From Pedobacter sp. B4-66 (GTDB lineage: Bacteria > Bacteroidota > Bacteroidia > Sphingobacteriales > Sphingobacteriaceae), in NCBI RefSeq assembly GCF_018492665.1, contig NZ_JAFVME010000001.1:372001-436000 (forward strand): a stretch of 64,000 bases of DNA. Reading direction: 5' to 3'. The notes below the pieces were generated by a model that saw nothing but the letters and a program-made list of their open reading frames with translations, made no database searches and was not told the DNA's origin. The first letter of the stretch is position 1, and each line of letters begins with the position of its first letter. A program made the translations under genes and the position numbers. Positions 1-8,703 of the stretch are shown here, one piece after another.

Positions 1-9
1 GTTAATTTC

Positions 10-1947
10 TTAATGATGTACATCGTGAACCTCCAATTTTCCATATTTCCTCAATTCATATTCTTTGGACATTAAAAAGATGAGTGGTGTAACCAGCAAG
101 ATGTGTGTAGATGAGGTTAGCACCCCGCCTATCATAGGCAGTACTATTGGCTGCATTACATCAACTCCTACTCCACTAGCCCATAATACTGGTACCAATC
201 CAAATAGCGACACACAAACGGTCATCAGTTTTGGCCTTAACCTTTTTGCTGCACCATGAATTACATACTCCCTAAGGTCTTCTTTAGTAATTGTCTCGCT
301 TGAATTCCCTTTTAGTTTAATCAGTTGTTGCATACCATCATTGAGGTAAATGACCATCACAATTCCGGTTTCTACGGCAATCCCGAACAGGGCAATGAAG
401 CCTACGGCTACCCCAACTGAGAGGTTAACTCCCCAGAAATAAATCATGTACGCTCCTCCAATTAAGGCAAAAGGCACCGTGATTAGACTTAAAAATGCCT
501 CTCTGATGGAGCGAAATGCAAAGTAAAGAGAGAAGAATATGATTACTAAAACCACCGGAGCAATCCACATTAGGGTTTGCTTACCTCTAATCAGGTTTTC
601 GTACTGACCACTCCATTCCAGGAAATAACCTTCAGGAAGTACACCTTTCTCTTTATTCAGTTTCTCCATTGCATCCTTAACCGTGCTGCCTAAATCTCTA
701 TCGCGGACGTTAAACATTACAGCGCCACGCAGAATCGCATTGTCAGAGCTGATCATTGGTGGTCCATCTTCAAACTTTACATCAGCTACTGCTGACAAAG
801 GAACCTCACCAAATGAAGCCGATTGAATAGGGATTCTTTGAATACGTTCTACACTGTTACGGTACTCTTGAGCCAAACGTACGCTGATAGAAAAGCGCTG
901 TCTGCCCTCAATGGTATTACCAATTGTTGCACCGCCCAGGGCGCTTTCTACAACCTGATTAACATCGTCTACATTTAAGCCATATCTGGCCAGTTCTTCT
1001 CTTTTTACATCAATAGATAGGTATTTACCACCTGTAATAGGCTCTACAAATAGGTCGCTTACGCCAGGGGTACCTTCTAGTGCTGCTTTTACTTTTTCTG
1101 ATACCGAGGCAATGGTATCCAGGTTTTGTCCGAAAACTTTTATACCTACATCGGTACGGATACCGGTAGCCAACATGTTAATTCTATTGATGATCGGTTG
1201 AGTCCACCCGTTTACTACACCCGGAATTTGAAGTTTGGCATCTAGCTCTGTTACTATGTCTTTTTTGGTGATGCCTTTTCTCCATTCGCTTTTCGGTTTC
1301 AGGGTAATGATGGTTTCGATCATACTGATCGGCGAGTTATCTGTAGCGGTATTTGCTCTACCCGCTTTTCCTAGCACCTTATCTACTTCAGGTACCGATT
1401 TAATAATCTTGTCCTGCACCTGTAGTATCCTCTTTGCTTCTGCATTAGAAACATCGGGTAAGGTTACGGGCATAAACAAAATACTCTGCTCGTCTAATGG
1501 AGGTATAAACTCCGTACCCAGATTTTTAAGCAATGGTATGGTGATCAGCAATGCGATGATATTAATAGCAATTGTTGTTTTTCTCCATTTTAAAACCGTT
1601 CTGATAATCGGCTCATAGACCTTTTCTAGCACCCTGTTTACAGGATTTGCATTATCAGGTTTGAATTTCCCTTTCATAAAGAAAGAGATAAGTACCGGGG
1701 CTAGTGTAATCACCAACAAAGCATCAACAATCATGATGAATGTTTTGGTGTAAGCCAGTGGGTGAAATAATTTACCTTCCTGTCCGGTTAACATAAATAC
1801 CGGTAAAAAAGAGGTAATGATAATTACCGTTGCAAAGAACACGCCTCTTGATACCTGTTTGCTGGATTTAGTGATCACCGCTAGACGATCTTCTTCGCTA
1901 ATCCAATCCGGAGATTTGCGAAATATATTTTTGAACCAGTTCATCAT
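10..1947 (-). CDS. cusA: CusA/CzcA-type RND efflux pump, C-terminal half (split gene)
   Basis: This 645-residue protein matches the second part of a CusA/CzcA inner-membrane proton/metal antiporter, from TM5 to the end. TM5 and TM6 lie at about residues 35-92. The second periplasmic porter half follows, with INMLATGIRTDVGIKV at about 255-270, and then six more membrane segments. The acidic residue of AVETG (about E526) and the lysine of RLRPK (about K573) correspond to the proton-relay residues known in CusA. Of the three periplasmic copper-binding methionines of E. coli CusA, two appear kept (about M258 and M398) and the third position reads Leu (YGLNV). Its start overlaps the stop of the upstream half in an ATGA, so translation is probably coupled. 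The protein ends in a His-rich tail (HDVHH). Partner CusB/CusC genes would lie left of the window. Confidence 0.85.
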   Translation of the reverse strand: MMNWFKNIFRKSPDWISEEDRLAVITKSSKQVSRGVFFATVIIITSFLPVFMLTGQEGKLFHPLAYTKTFIMIVDALLVITLAPVLISFFMKGKFKPDNANPVNRVLEKVYEPIIRTVLKWRKTTIAINIIALLITIPLLKNLGTEFIPPLDEQSILFMPVTLPDVSNAEAKRILQVQDKIIKSVPEVDKVLGKAGRANTATDNSPISMIETIITLKPKSEWRKGITKKDIVTELDAKLQIPGVVNGWTQPIINRINMLATGIRTDVGIKVFGQNLDTIASVSEKVKAALEGTPGVSDLFVEPITGGKYLSIDVKREELARYGLNVDDVNQVVESALGGATIGNTIEGRQRFSISVRLAQEYRNSVERIQRIPIQSASFGEVPLSAVADVKFEDGPPMISSDNAILRGAVMFNVRDRDLGSTVKDAMEKLNKEKGVLPEGYFLEWSGQYENLIRGKQTLMWIAPVVLVIIFFSLYFAFRSIREAFLSLITVPFALIGGAYMIYFWGVNLSVGVAVGFIALFGIAVETGIVMVIYLNDGMQQLIKLKGNSSETITKEDLREYVIHGAAKRLRPKLMTVCVSLFGLVPVLWASGVGVDVMQPIVLPMIGGVLTSSTHILLVTPLIFLMSKEYELRKYGKLEVHDVHH

Positions 1948-3242
1948 GATGTTGTCGTTTTATTTTGATCCTTTTCCCATTCCTCATATCGCTCTGCCAA
2001 ATGCTTGTAAGCATTTTCACTCATGATAATTCCATTATCAACAATTACCCCGATGGCCAGTGCGATACCGGTTAGTGACATAATGTTTGATGAAATATCG
2101 AAGGCATTGAGCAGGATGAAACTTGCTGCAATGGTAATAGGGATTTGTATAATGATACTTAATGCACTGCGCCAATGGAACAAAAACACGAATACAATTA
2201 GGGAGACTACGATCATCTCCTCAATCAGCGTGTTTTTTATAGAGTCAACAGATTCTTTGATCAGTTCTCCTCTATCGTAAACGATATCAAATTTTACACC
2301 TTTAGGTAGTCCTTTTGATACTTCCTTCATCTTTTCTTTTACACGATCGATTACTTCTGCCGCGTTTTCGCCGTAACGCATTACCACAATACCACCTGCG
2401 CGTTCACCTTTACCATCCTGATCGAATATACCTAGCCTGGTTTCTCCTGTCATCTGGACAGTGGCCAGATCGGATACCTTTATCGGTGTACCATTCTGAT
2501 TTTTTACAGGGATATTAGAAATTTCTTCTATTGATTTAAGGTAGCCTGAGGTTTTAATGATATATCCCATGTCGCTCATCTCGAACTTTCGTCCGCCCGA
2601 CTCGTTATTGTTACTCCTAACCGCAGCAATTACCTGTGGTACACTGAGTTTATAATACAACAACTTGTTTGGATCTATTGAGATTTGGTATTGTTTCTGG
2701 AATCCACCAAATGAAGCGATTTCACTCACTCCGGGGACTGTTTGCAAGGCAAACTTTACATACCAATCCTGTATTGCCCGCTGCTCTCCCAAGTCCATTT
2801 CAGGAGCATCTAATGTGTACCACAATACGTGACCTACACCTGTTCCATCTGGTCCCAATTGCGGAGAGACACCTTCAGGCAGGGTTCTGGAAATGGTACT
2901 GATCCGTTCCAAAACACGTTCTCTGGCCCAATATACATCTACATCATCTTCAAAAATTACGTAAATAAAACTCATCCCAAACATGGAAGAACCTCTTACA
3001 TACTTAATTTTAGGAATACCTTGCAGATTGGTTACCAGCGGATAAGTTACCTGATCTTCTATCAATTGTGGCGATCTGCCCATCCACTCTGTAAATACAA
3101 TCACCTGATTTTCTGAAAGATCAGGGATTGCATCTATAGGATTCTTTTGTACAGAGAATACTCCCCATATAAATAATCCGGCAGAAAGTACCAGCACAAT
3201 AAATCTATTGCGCATCGACCATTCTATAATTTTATGTACCAT
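1944..3242 (-). CDS. cusA: CusA/CzcA-type RND efflux pump, N-terminal half (split gene)
   Basis: This 432-residue protein is the first part of a CusA/CzcA heavy-metal RND pump. TM1 is at about 13-30, followed by the first periplasmic porter half (DAIPDLSENQVIVFTEW, then ERVLERIS) and TM2-TM4 at about 340-410. The TM4 aspartate of the proton relay is kept in GVIVDNGIIMSENA (about D402). The ORF stops in the cytoplasmic TM4-TM5 loop, where CusA is normally continuous. The next ORF starts on the overlapping ATGA and carries the rest. The two together (1077 residues) equal a full-length pump with a loop about 20-25 residues longer than usual. It follows the HMA protein gene by 25 bp in the same operon. 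It could be a true two-subunit pump or a gene broken by a frameshift. Confidence 0.85.
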   Translation of the reverse strand: MVHKIIEWSMRNRFIVLVLSAGLFIWGVFSVQKNPIDAIPDLSENQVIVFTEWMGRSPQLIEDQVTYPLVTNLQGIPKIKYVRGSSMFGMSFIYVIFEDDVDVYWARERVLERISTISRTLPEGVSPQLGPDGTGVGHVLWYTLDAPEMDLGEQRAIQDWYVKFALQTVPGVSEIASFGGFQKQYQISIDPNKLLYYKLSVPQVIAAVRSNNNESGGRKFEMSDMGYIIKTSGYLKSIEEISNIPVKNQNGTPIKVSDLATVQMTGETRLGIFDQDGKGERAGGIVVMRYGENAAEVIDRVKEKMKEVSKGLPKGVKFDIVYDRGELIKESVDSIKNTLIEEMIVVSLIVFVFLFHWRSALSIIIQIPITIAASFILLNAFDISSNIMSLTGIALAIGVIVDNGIIMSENAYKHLAERYEEWEKDQNKTTTS

Positions 3243-3266
3243 TTATAATAACCCTCTTTCTTTTAG

Positions 3267-3611
3267 TTATTTTTTGTCTGTACTGTCTTTATCGTATTGG
3301 CAGCATGAAGGTAGTTTGCTATAGTTTTCGTCTTTGGCTTTTACCTTTTGGGTATCGTGCCCTACAGCGGCAACTTTTTGTTGAATGGTTTCGTTTGAAA
3401 TCTTTTTACTATCATAGTTTACGGTTAATACTTTCGATTTCACATCCCATACAGCAGTTTTAACACCTTCAACTTTTAGGGCAGTTTCGATGCGTTTTTT
3501 ACACATTCCACAGTTTCCTGATACATTGATTTTTTCAGTTTTAGATTGTGCGAATACAGCACTACCAAGGAAAGTCAAGCCGACTACCAAAAGAGATCTT
3601 AATGAGTTCAT
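3267..3611 (-). CDS. Secreted heavy-metal-associated (HMA) domain protein
   Basis: A small periplasmic metal-binding protein of 114 residues. I chose the start at 3611 (MNSLRSLL) because it gives a clean signal peptide ending at AVFA-Q; the longer frame upstream has no signal-like start. The HMA fold carries a metal site GNCGMCKKRIE (CxxC) at about residue 33, with the usual beta-alpha-beta continuation (VKTAVWDVKSKVLTVNYDSKKIS). A Cys pair follows near the C-terminus (LPSCCQYD). Such proteins bind Cu(I) or related soft metals and are thought to pass them to efflux pumps. It lies between the HYC_CC_PP gene and the pump genes on the same strand. Confidence 0.85.
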   Translation of the reverse strand: MNSLRSLLVVGLTFLGSAVFAQSKTEKINVSGNCGMCKKRIETALKVEGVKTAVWDVKSKVLTVNYDSKKISNETIQQKVAAVGHDTQKVKAKDENYSKLPSCCQYDKDSTDKK

Positions 3612-3713
3612 CTTAATAAGTTTTGAAGAAAATGATGTAAATAAAAATTGGGGGTTACAACAATGTTGCAACCAGGGCACGAATGTGCCAGGCATTAGAA
3701 AAGAAAGAGGGTA

Positions 3714-4112
3714 TTATATTCTGTAGGTACAGTTTTTTAGGTAGACAGGCAATGCTTGTCCATCGGGTGGGGCATTACTTAATGCTTCCCTTACTATTTT
3801 TACAGGCACTGGCGCCTGATAATTAACGAATAATTCTGGTAATATAATTGCCGTAGATGACTGATCGAATTTATAAACCGTTTGGTTTACTTTCTGAGAA
3901 CTCTCGACCTTTACTTGTTGCTTAACATCTTTACAGCATGATTTCTTTTTAGATTCTGCCATAGGCATTTTACAGAAATCACATAGCTTGCCAGATTGTT
4001 TTGTCATGCTCCAGCTTACCAGCTTGTCCATGCAATAATGAAAGTGCACAGCTGCCCCACTGGATACACCCAGGTAGAAAATGGCAAGTATGGTGAGCAG
4101 TGTTCTTTTCAT
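3714..4112 (-). CDS. HYC_CC_PP family protein
   Basis: A 132-residue exported protein with an N-terminal hydrophobic signal. It shows the three motifs that name this Bacteroidota family: HYC (VHFHYCMDKL, about residue 25), a CC pair (KKSCCKDV, about 60) and a PP pair (NAPPDGQ, about 113). A further CxxC (LCDFCKMPM) adds to a metal-binding look. Its biochemical role is not established. It is first in the metal-efflux operon, about 100 bp upstream of the HMA gene, so it probably senses or handles the same metal in the envelope. Confidence 0.85.
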   Translation of the reverse strand: MKRTLLTILAIFYLGVSSGAAVHFHYCMDKLVSWSMTKQSGKLCDFCKMPMAESKKKSCCKDVKQQVKVESSQKVNQTVYKFDQSSTAIILPELFVNYQAPVPVKIVREALSNAPPDGQALPVYLKNCTYRI

Positions 4113-4128
4113 TATGGGTCAAAGATTG

Positions 4129-4170
4129 AAAAAAGAACGGAGAAACATTTATATAATTCCGTTCTTTTTT
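4129..4170 (-). terminator. Rho-independent terminator of the PUL operon
   Basis: A perfect 13-bp inverted repeat (4129-4141 and 4158-4170, 16-nt loop) has an AAAAAA/TTTTTT end. Read on the minus strand it is a GC-containing stem (GAACGGA/TCCGTTC) followed by T6. It sits 66 bp past the stop of the FAD/Fe-S gene and just upstream of the metal operon. It probably ends the long minus-strand PUL transcript and insulates the metal operon. Confidence 0.75.
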
Positions 4171-4195
4171 TATATCACAATTTAATTACAGTGTG

Positions 4196-4231
4196 TAGCA
4201 TAAGTTGGTGAGCCGATCTGATCTGCAATAA
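4196..4231 (-). pseudogene. Fragment of rfbD coding sequence (residual direct repeat)
   Basis: These 36 bases match part of the intact rfbD gene at 27880-27915 in the same orientation, with 3 mismatches. Read on the minus strand they encode IIADQIGSPTYA, the conserved substrate/fold motif of RmlD. All three differences are synonymous (ATC/ATT, ATT/ATC, GGT/GGC), so this is a piece of a once-functional, diverged rfbD copy rather than a chance match. The flanking bases show no further rfbD similarity that I could find. Confidence 0.6.
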
Positions 4232-4235
4232 TTAA

Positions 4236-7106
4236 TTAATTAATGCTTTTTTCAAAAATAGAATTAGAACACTCATCAACCAAACGAAGTATAGAATAAT
4301 AGTTCTGTCCTACTGCATCAGACAATGCGATTTCACAAGTTTTGGAGGAGGAGTAATAGCCATCATATTTGATTTCTTTAACTTCTTCCACTTCCTTTTT
4401 TGTTGCCGCCGCTGTAAGTTCGGGATAAAGAAAGCCTCTGTCGCCAGCCATGCCGCAGCATCCGGCAAATAATGGTTGAGTAACCTGTTCCGCAAAATGA
4501 TTGGCAATGCTATTAAATTTTTGTTGCACGCCATCCATTTTCTGAATCGAACATACAGGATGCAAAACAATGTTTTCTTTTTTCTTCGAAATCTTAACTT
4601 TTGGTATGACATAATCAGCGATGTACTCAATGCTATCGATAATTTTTAGTGCATCAAATCTGATTTTGTTTTCGGCCGTTAATGAGTTACGACAATTCAA
4701 AAGAGTTTGTGTACAGGAACTAATGTCAAGCACTATGGGAAAGCGTCCTCGCTTGGTGGATTCCCATAATTTAGAAATAGTTTCATTAGCGGTATGACCA
4801 AAAGCTGCTGTAAACCCTTTGGAAGAGAAAATCTGTCCGCAGCAATGCCGTTCTATTTCAGATGGAAGAATTACTTGAATATTTGCTTTTGCCGAAACAT
4901 CAATCAATGTTTGCATTACACCTTTGTCATTTTTCTGTGGATCTCCTATTACTCTTGAAATGCATGCCGGAAAATAAACAATTGCTTCCTGCTCATGTTT
5001 AAAATTTTCATCAGACAAAATTAAAGGCTTTCCAGCAGCTAATTGAGCAGACCACAATGGAAAAGAAGGAAATAGCTTTTTTATTGTTTTGGTTAGCTTC
5101 GACATCGTATGCGGGCCAAAGACTTTGTTCAACAAACCACCACTTATTAAAGCTAATTTCACAATTTTAGATACCAGTTTGAAATTTTTGGCCACCAACA
5201 TGGCTAACTTATTGGCACCAACGGAGTGATTTTCTTTTCTGAGGCGTTTAACCAGATCACCTGTATTGATATCAACCGGACAAGCAGTGGCACATAAACC
5301 ATCTACAGCACAGGTATCCAATCCTTGATATTGATATTGTGCTAAGAGTGTTTGGTACTCCTTTTTATTTCCGTTTTTGCTAAGATTTAAAAGTTCACGT
5401 CTGACAACAATTCGTTTACGCGGGGTAAGCGTAATATTTCTACTGGGGCACATATGCTCGCAAAACCCACATTCCATACACCTGTCCACCTCTTCTTCTA
5501 CTGTTGGAAGTTCCTTCAAATATGAAATGTGTGCATTCTGATCAGCATTGATAATGACTCCGGGATTAAGTAAGTTATATGGGTCTACCATCTCTTTAAT
5601 AGACTTCATGATATGGTATATTTCAGCTCCCCACTCCTTTTCTACAAAAGGTGCCATATTACGTCCTGTACCGTGCTCCGCTTTTAAAGCCCCATCATAC
5701 TTGTCTACCACGAGATTAACTACTTCGTTCAGAAACAGATTATAACGGGTTATTTCGGTCTCCGTATCAAATGCCTGTGTAATTACAAAATGTATATTAC
5801 CATCCTTGGCATGCCCAAAAATTATAGCATGTTTATAGCCATGTTTTTTAAAAAGTCCCTGCAAATCGGCTATGGCATCGGCAAGATGCACAATAGGAAA
5901 AGCTACATCTTCAAGGATGACTGAAGTGCCGCTAGCCCGTACCGCACCTACAGCCGGAAACATACCTTTGCGCACTTTCCATAATAATGCCTGCTCCGCA
6001 ACAACAGTTGTAAATTCAGGAACATTTAAAAGCATTAGCTCATCAGCTGTTGCCAAAAAAGCATCAATCTGTAATTTCAGTTCTCTTTGGTCTTTACCTT
6101 GATATTCAACTAATAAAGCAGCAGCGGTTTCTGGTAAAGTTTTAATAATTTCGGGCATTCCCTTTATATGTTCTACCGACCGAAGTGAAGCTCTGTCCAT
6201 TAATTCAACTGCAGCTGCTCCCGACTCCTTTAAAGGGATAATAGCTTTACAGGCAGCATAGATATCGGGAAAATACAACATAGTAGTTGATTTTTCGGGA
6301 TGATCCGGAATCGTTTCCATTACTGCTTCAGCAATAAAGGCGAGTGTACCTTCTGCTCCTACAAGCAAATGCGCCAGAATATCAAGAGGTTCTTCGTAAT
6401 CAATAAATGCATTTACACCGTAACCTACCGTATTTTTAGTTTGATATTTCTTTCTAATCCTTTCAAAAACCTCCGGTTGATTTAAAATCTCCGTCCTGAT
6501 TGCTGCCAAATGCAGATAAAGCGCTTCATACTCCTGTTTAAAACGAATATAATCAAACTGACACTCAGTACTATAAACTTTACCATCAGGCAAGATAAAC
6601 CTGATATATTTTATGGTATGATAGGAATTATGGGATACTCCACAGCACATCCCACTTGCATTATTGGAAATAATACCACCCATCATTGCAGAGTTGATAC
6701 TGGCAGGATCAGGGCCGATCTTTCTGGCATTCTTTTTAAGATGAGTATTTACCATGGCGCCAATAGCACCAGGCTGTACCCGAACTAAACTTCCTTCTTC
6801 TTCAACTTTTATCCGGTCCCAGTGTTGGCTCAAATCTACCAGTATGCCATCCGTAATTGACTGTCCTGATAAACTTGTTCCAGCTGCACGAAAAACTAGC
6901 GGAACGTGCCTTTTTCTTGCAAATTCAAATAAATTAATAATCTCATCTTCTGAAACAGGTAATACTACAGCCAATGGCCTGAGGTAATAGAAGCCCGCAT
7001 CGGAAGCATAGGCCACCAGGTCTATTAAGCTTGCCTTTATTCTTGATTCAGGAAAGATTTCTTCCAGTTCTTTCACAATTTTTTCTTGATGCATTACTTG
7101 TTTCAT
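4236..7106 (-). CDS. D-lactate dehydrogenase-type FAD-binding and Fe-S oxidoreductase
   Basis: A 956-residue fusion of a GlcD-like flavoprotein and a GlcF-like iron-sulfur protein. The N-terminal FAD-binding (PCMH) domain has PLVFRAAGTSLSGQS at about 70 and GAEGTLAF at about 250. The FAD-oxidase C-terminal domain has HAKDGNIHF and EHGTGRNMAP. Two 4Fe-4S motifs follow, CMECGFCEHMCP at about 540 and CAVDGLCATACP at about 600. The C-terminal CCG-type domains have HCCGQIFSSKG and FAGCCGMAGDRG. Family members oxidise D-lactate, glycolate or related D-2-hydroxyacids and pass electrons to the respiratory chain. The start overlaps the kinase stop (ATGA), so it is translationally coupled. As last gene of the PUL operon it probably oxidises a 2-hydroxyacid made by the pathway. 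Confidence 0.88.
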   Translation of the reverse strand: MKQVMHQEKIVKELEEIFPESRIKASLIDLVAYASDAGFYYLRPLAVVLPVSEDEIINLFEFARKRHVPLVFRAAGTSLSGQSITDGILVDLSQHWDRIKVEEEGSLVRVQPGAIGAMVNTHLKKNARKIGPDPASINSAMMGGIISNNASGMCCGVSHNSYHTIKYIRFILPDGKVYSTECQFDYIRFKQEYEALYLHLAAIRTEILNQPEVFERIRKKYQTKNTVGYGVNAFIDYEEPLDILAHLLVGAEGTLAFIAEAVMETIPDHPEKSTTMLYFPDIYAACKAIIPLKESGAAAVELMDRASLRSVEHIKGMPEIIKTLPETAAALLVEYQGKDQRELKLQIDAFLATADELMLLNVPEFTTVVAEQALLWKVRKGMFPAVGAVRASGTSVILEDVAFPIVHLADAIADLQGLFKKHGYKHAIIFGHAKDGNIHFVITQAFDTETEITRYNLFLNEVVNLVVDKYDGALKAEHGTGRNMAPFVEKEWGAEIYHIMKSIKEMVDPYNLLNPGVIINADQNAHISYLKELPTVEEEVDRCMECGFCEHMCPSRNITLTPRKRIVVRRELLNLSKNGNKKEYQTLLAQYQYQGLDTCAVDGLCATACPVDINTGDLVKRLRKENHSVGANKLAMLVAKNFKLVSKIVKLALISGGLLNKVFGPHTMSKLTKTIKKLFPSFPLWSAQLAAGKPLILSDENFKHEQEAIVYFPACISRVIGDPQKNDKGVMQTLIDVSAKANIQVILPSEIERHCCGQIFSSKGFTAAFGHTANETISKLWESTKRGRFPIVLDISSCTQTLLNCRNSLTAENKIRFDALKIIDSIEYIADYVIPKVKISKKKENIVLHPVCSIQKMDGVQQKFNSIANHFAEQVTQPLFAGCCGMAGDRGFLYPELTAAATKKEVEEVKEIKYDGYYSSSKTCEIALSDAVGQNYYSILRLVDECSNSIFEKSIN

Positions 7107-8128
7107 ACGTAAACCGGCTCAGTTCTGAACCCGTAAGTTTTTGATAACAACAGACATTCCTCAGCCTGCATTATACTATCAGAAGAGGTTGCAGCAAATA
7201 AACTCGACGCCGCAGCACATACGCCAAGTTCAAGGCAGTATTCCATTTCGTGATCGTTGTGCAGTCCCATCAGTACACCGGCGGCAAAAGCATCGCCGGC
7301 GCCAACAGCTCCCTCAATTTTATTACAAGGCAAATTAATACTATGCTGAAATAGCTGTTTTCCCTCTTTATTAATCGCAATAGCTCCAAGTGGAAAATGA
7401 AGAATTACCCATTTATTTACACCCATTTCGATAATCTTAGCCGCAGCTTTATAACAATTATCCAGCAAGGTTGCTCCGACATCAGAAATAGTTTCTATTC
7501 CCGTAATCATTCCCGCTTCAAATTCATTTACAAAAAGATAGTCTATGTAAGGTAGCGAAGGTGTTATCACCTTTTTAAATCTGTTCGATTTTTCACTTAC
7601 AATATCCGCTGAAGTAATAAATCCATTTTCCTTTGCCTGTTTCAAAACCTTAGACGCTCCAGTTAATCCATCTTCATCAATAAGGTCGAGCTGATCTAGC
7701 AATAGTAAATAGCCCAGATGGAACATTTTCGCGGAAGAAACAGCGAAATTGAAATCATCGGTTCCCAGCAATGCATTTGCACCCCGCTGATGAAAAAATG
7801 TTCTCTTTCCGGTTGATTTTACAGTCATCACATCTGTATAAGAGGTGAAAGTGCCCGCTTTTTTACGGATATGTGTAGTATCAATACCAAGGTTTAAACA
7901 TTCCCTGATAATGCCGGAGCCGCGCTCATCATCACCAACAAGACCGAGACCTTGTAAAGGGAAATCTGCTTTTAGCTTCACAAGCCCTTTTAATACGTTA
8001 TAAGCTGATCCGCCATTGCTGCTATACTCTTCTAAAATATTCACCAGTTTTTCTTCTTCCGGAAAAACGTCGATCACTTTTACCTGATCAATGATCCAGT
8101 TTCCACCAACTAATATTCCCTTTTTCAT
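7103..8128 (-). CDS. PfkB family carbohydrate kinase
   Basis: A 341-residue ribokinase/PfkB-type sugar kinase. The N-terminal sugar-binding part has the glycine-rich SSNGGSAYNVLKGL at about residue 37. The C-terminal signature GAVGAGDAFAAG (about 275) holds the catalytic Asp and the anion hole. The protein would phosphorylate a keto-sugar or sugar acid with ATP in the cytoplasm. It lies 2 bp after the lyxose-type isomerase gene and overlaps the FAD/Fe-S gene by 4 bp. In this context it most plausibly phosphorylates the ketose made by the isomerase, ahead of the aldolase. Substrate cannot be read from the sequence. Confidence 0.87.
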   Translation of the reverse strand: MKKGILVGGNWIIDQVKVIDVFPEEEKLVNILEEYSSNGGSAYNVLKGLVKLKADFPLQGLGLVGDDERGSGIIRECLNLGIDTTHIRKKAGTFTSYTDVMTVKSTGKRTFFHQRGANALLGTDDFNFAVSSAKMFHLGYLLLLDQLDLIDEDGLTGASKVLKQAKENGFITSADIVSEKSNRFKKVITPSLPYIDYLFVNEFEAGMITGIETISDVGATLLDNCYKAAAKIIEMGVNKWVILHFPLGAIAINKEGKQLFQHSINLPCNKIEGAVGAGDAFAAGVLMGLHNDHEMEYCLELGVCAAASSLFAATSSDSIMQAEECLLLSKTYGFRTEPVYV

Positions 8129-8130
8129 GA

Positions 8131-8703
8131 TTATTTGTCGCTTATCAATTTTACAGCCGCAACTTCATCTTCAACAATATCTGAGAAACGGCCTATATTT
8201 TGGTCTGAAAAAAAGTTATCGTTATGGTCATCGTTAGCGGTTGACACCTCACCAATAATACAGGATTCGGAAGCAGGATAAAACTGATGCCAGATACCAG
8301 GCTCAATCGTTACACGTTCACCGGCATTCAATGTAACCTTATCTCCCGAAACTATCGCAGTGTATTCTCCGTTTATCTTTGTGTTAATTTGAGTCTGAAT
8401 TATGGTTTTAGAAGGATCATCGGCCCAAAGCTGCACCATCAGCACCCCCGACCTGCAAATAATATCTTCCTTCTTTTTTTTATGGGTATGAGATGGTGTA
8501 ACCTGATTTTTGACTGCATACATCAGCTTTTCACAATATTCTTGTTCCTCGGCCAGATTCACAAGAACCAGCCCAGATTTGAAAAAATCATTAAGACCGA
8601 AGTCGGTAACATCCCATTTTGGGGCAGGCGGAAGTGTCCAGCCATTTTCATTAAAACACGTTGTTGCTGTCGAAATTATGCTGTTTATCTCTGATCTTTT
8701 CAT
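8131..8703 (-). CDS. D-lyxose ketol-isomerase family sugar isomerase
   Basis: A 190-residue single-domain cupin of the D-lyxose isomerase family. Metal ligands are visible as the two His of TPSHTHKKKKEDI with a following Glu (about residues 72-81), and His of PGIWHQFYP (about 137). Known members isomerise D-lyxose to D-xylulose and D-mannose to D-fructose; other relatives act on other aldoses. Next to two GH92 alpha-mannosidases, a mannose-configured aldose is the natural substrate guess. It overlaps the preceding oxidoreductase gene by 4 bp. Confidence 0.83.
   Translation of the reverse strand: MKRSEINSIISTATTCFNENGWTLPPAPKWDVTDFGLNDFFKSGLVLVNLAEEQEYCEKLMYAVKNQVTPSHTHKKKKEDIICRSGVLMVQLWADDPSKTIIQTQINTKINGEYTAIVSGDKVTLNAGERVTIEPGIWHQFYPASESCIIGEVSTANDDHNDNFFSDQNIGRFSDIVEDEVAAVKLISDK

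Noticed and set aside
1944..1947. Programmed -1 frameshift joining the CusA halves
   Set aside because: No slippery heptamer or strong downstream structure was seen, and a stop closes the second frame four codons upstream. ATGA reinitiation is simpler.
3247..3715. Inverted copies of ACCCTCTTTCTTTT flanking the HMA gene (3251-3264 and 3699-3712)
   Set aside because: The repeat is short and purine/pyrimidine-biased, the arms are over 400 bp apart and no target duplication is seen. Chance or ribosome-binding-type sequence explains it.
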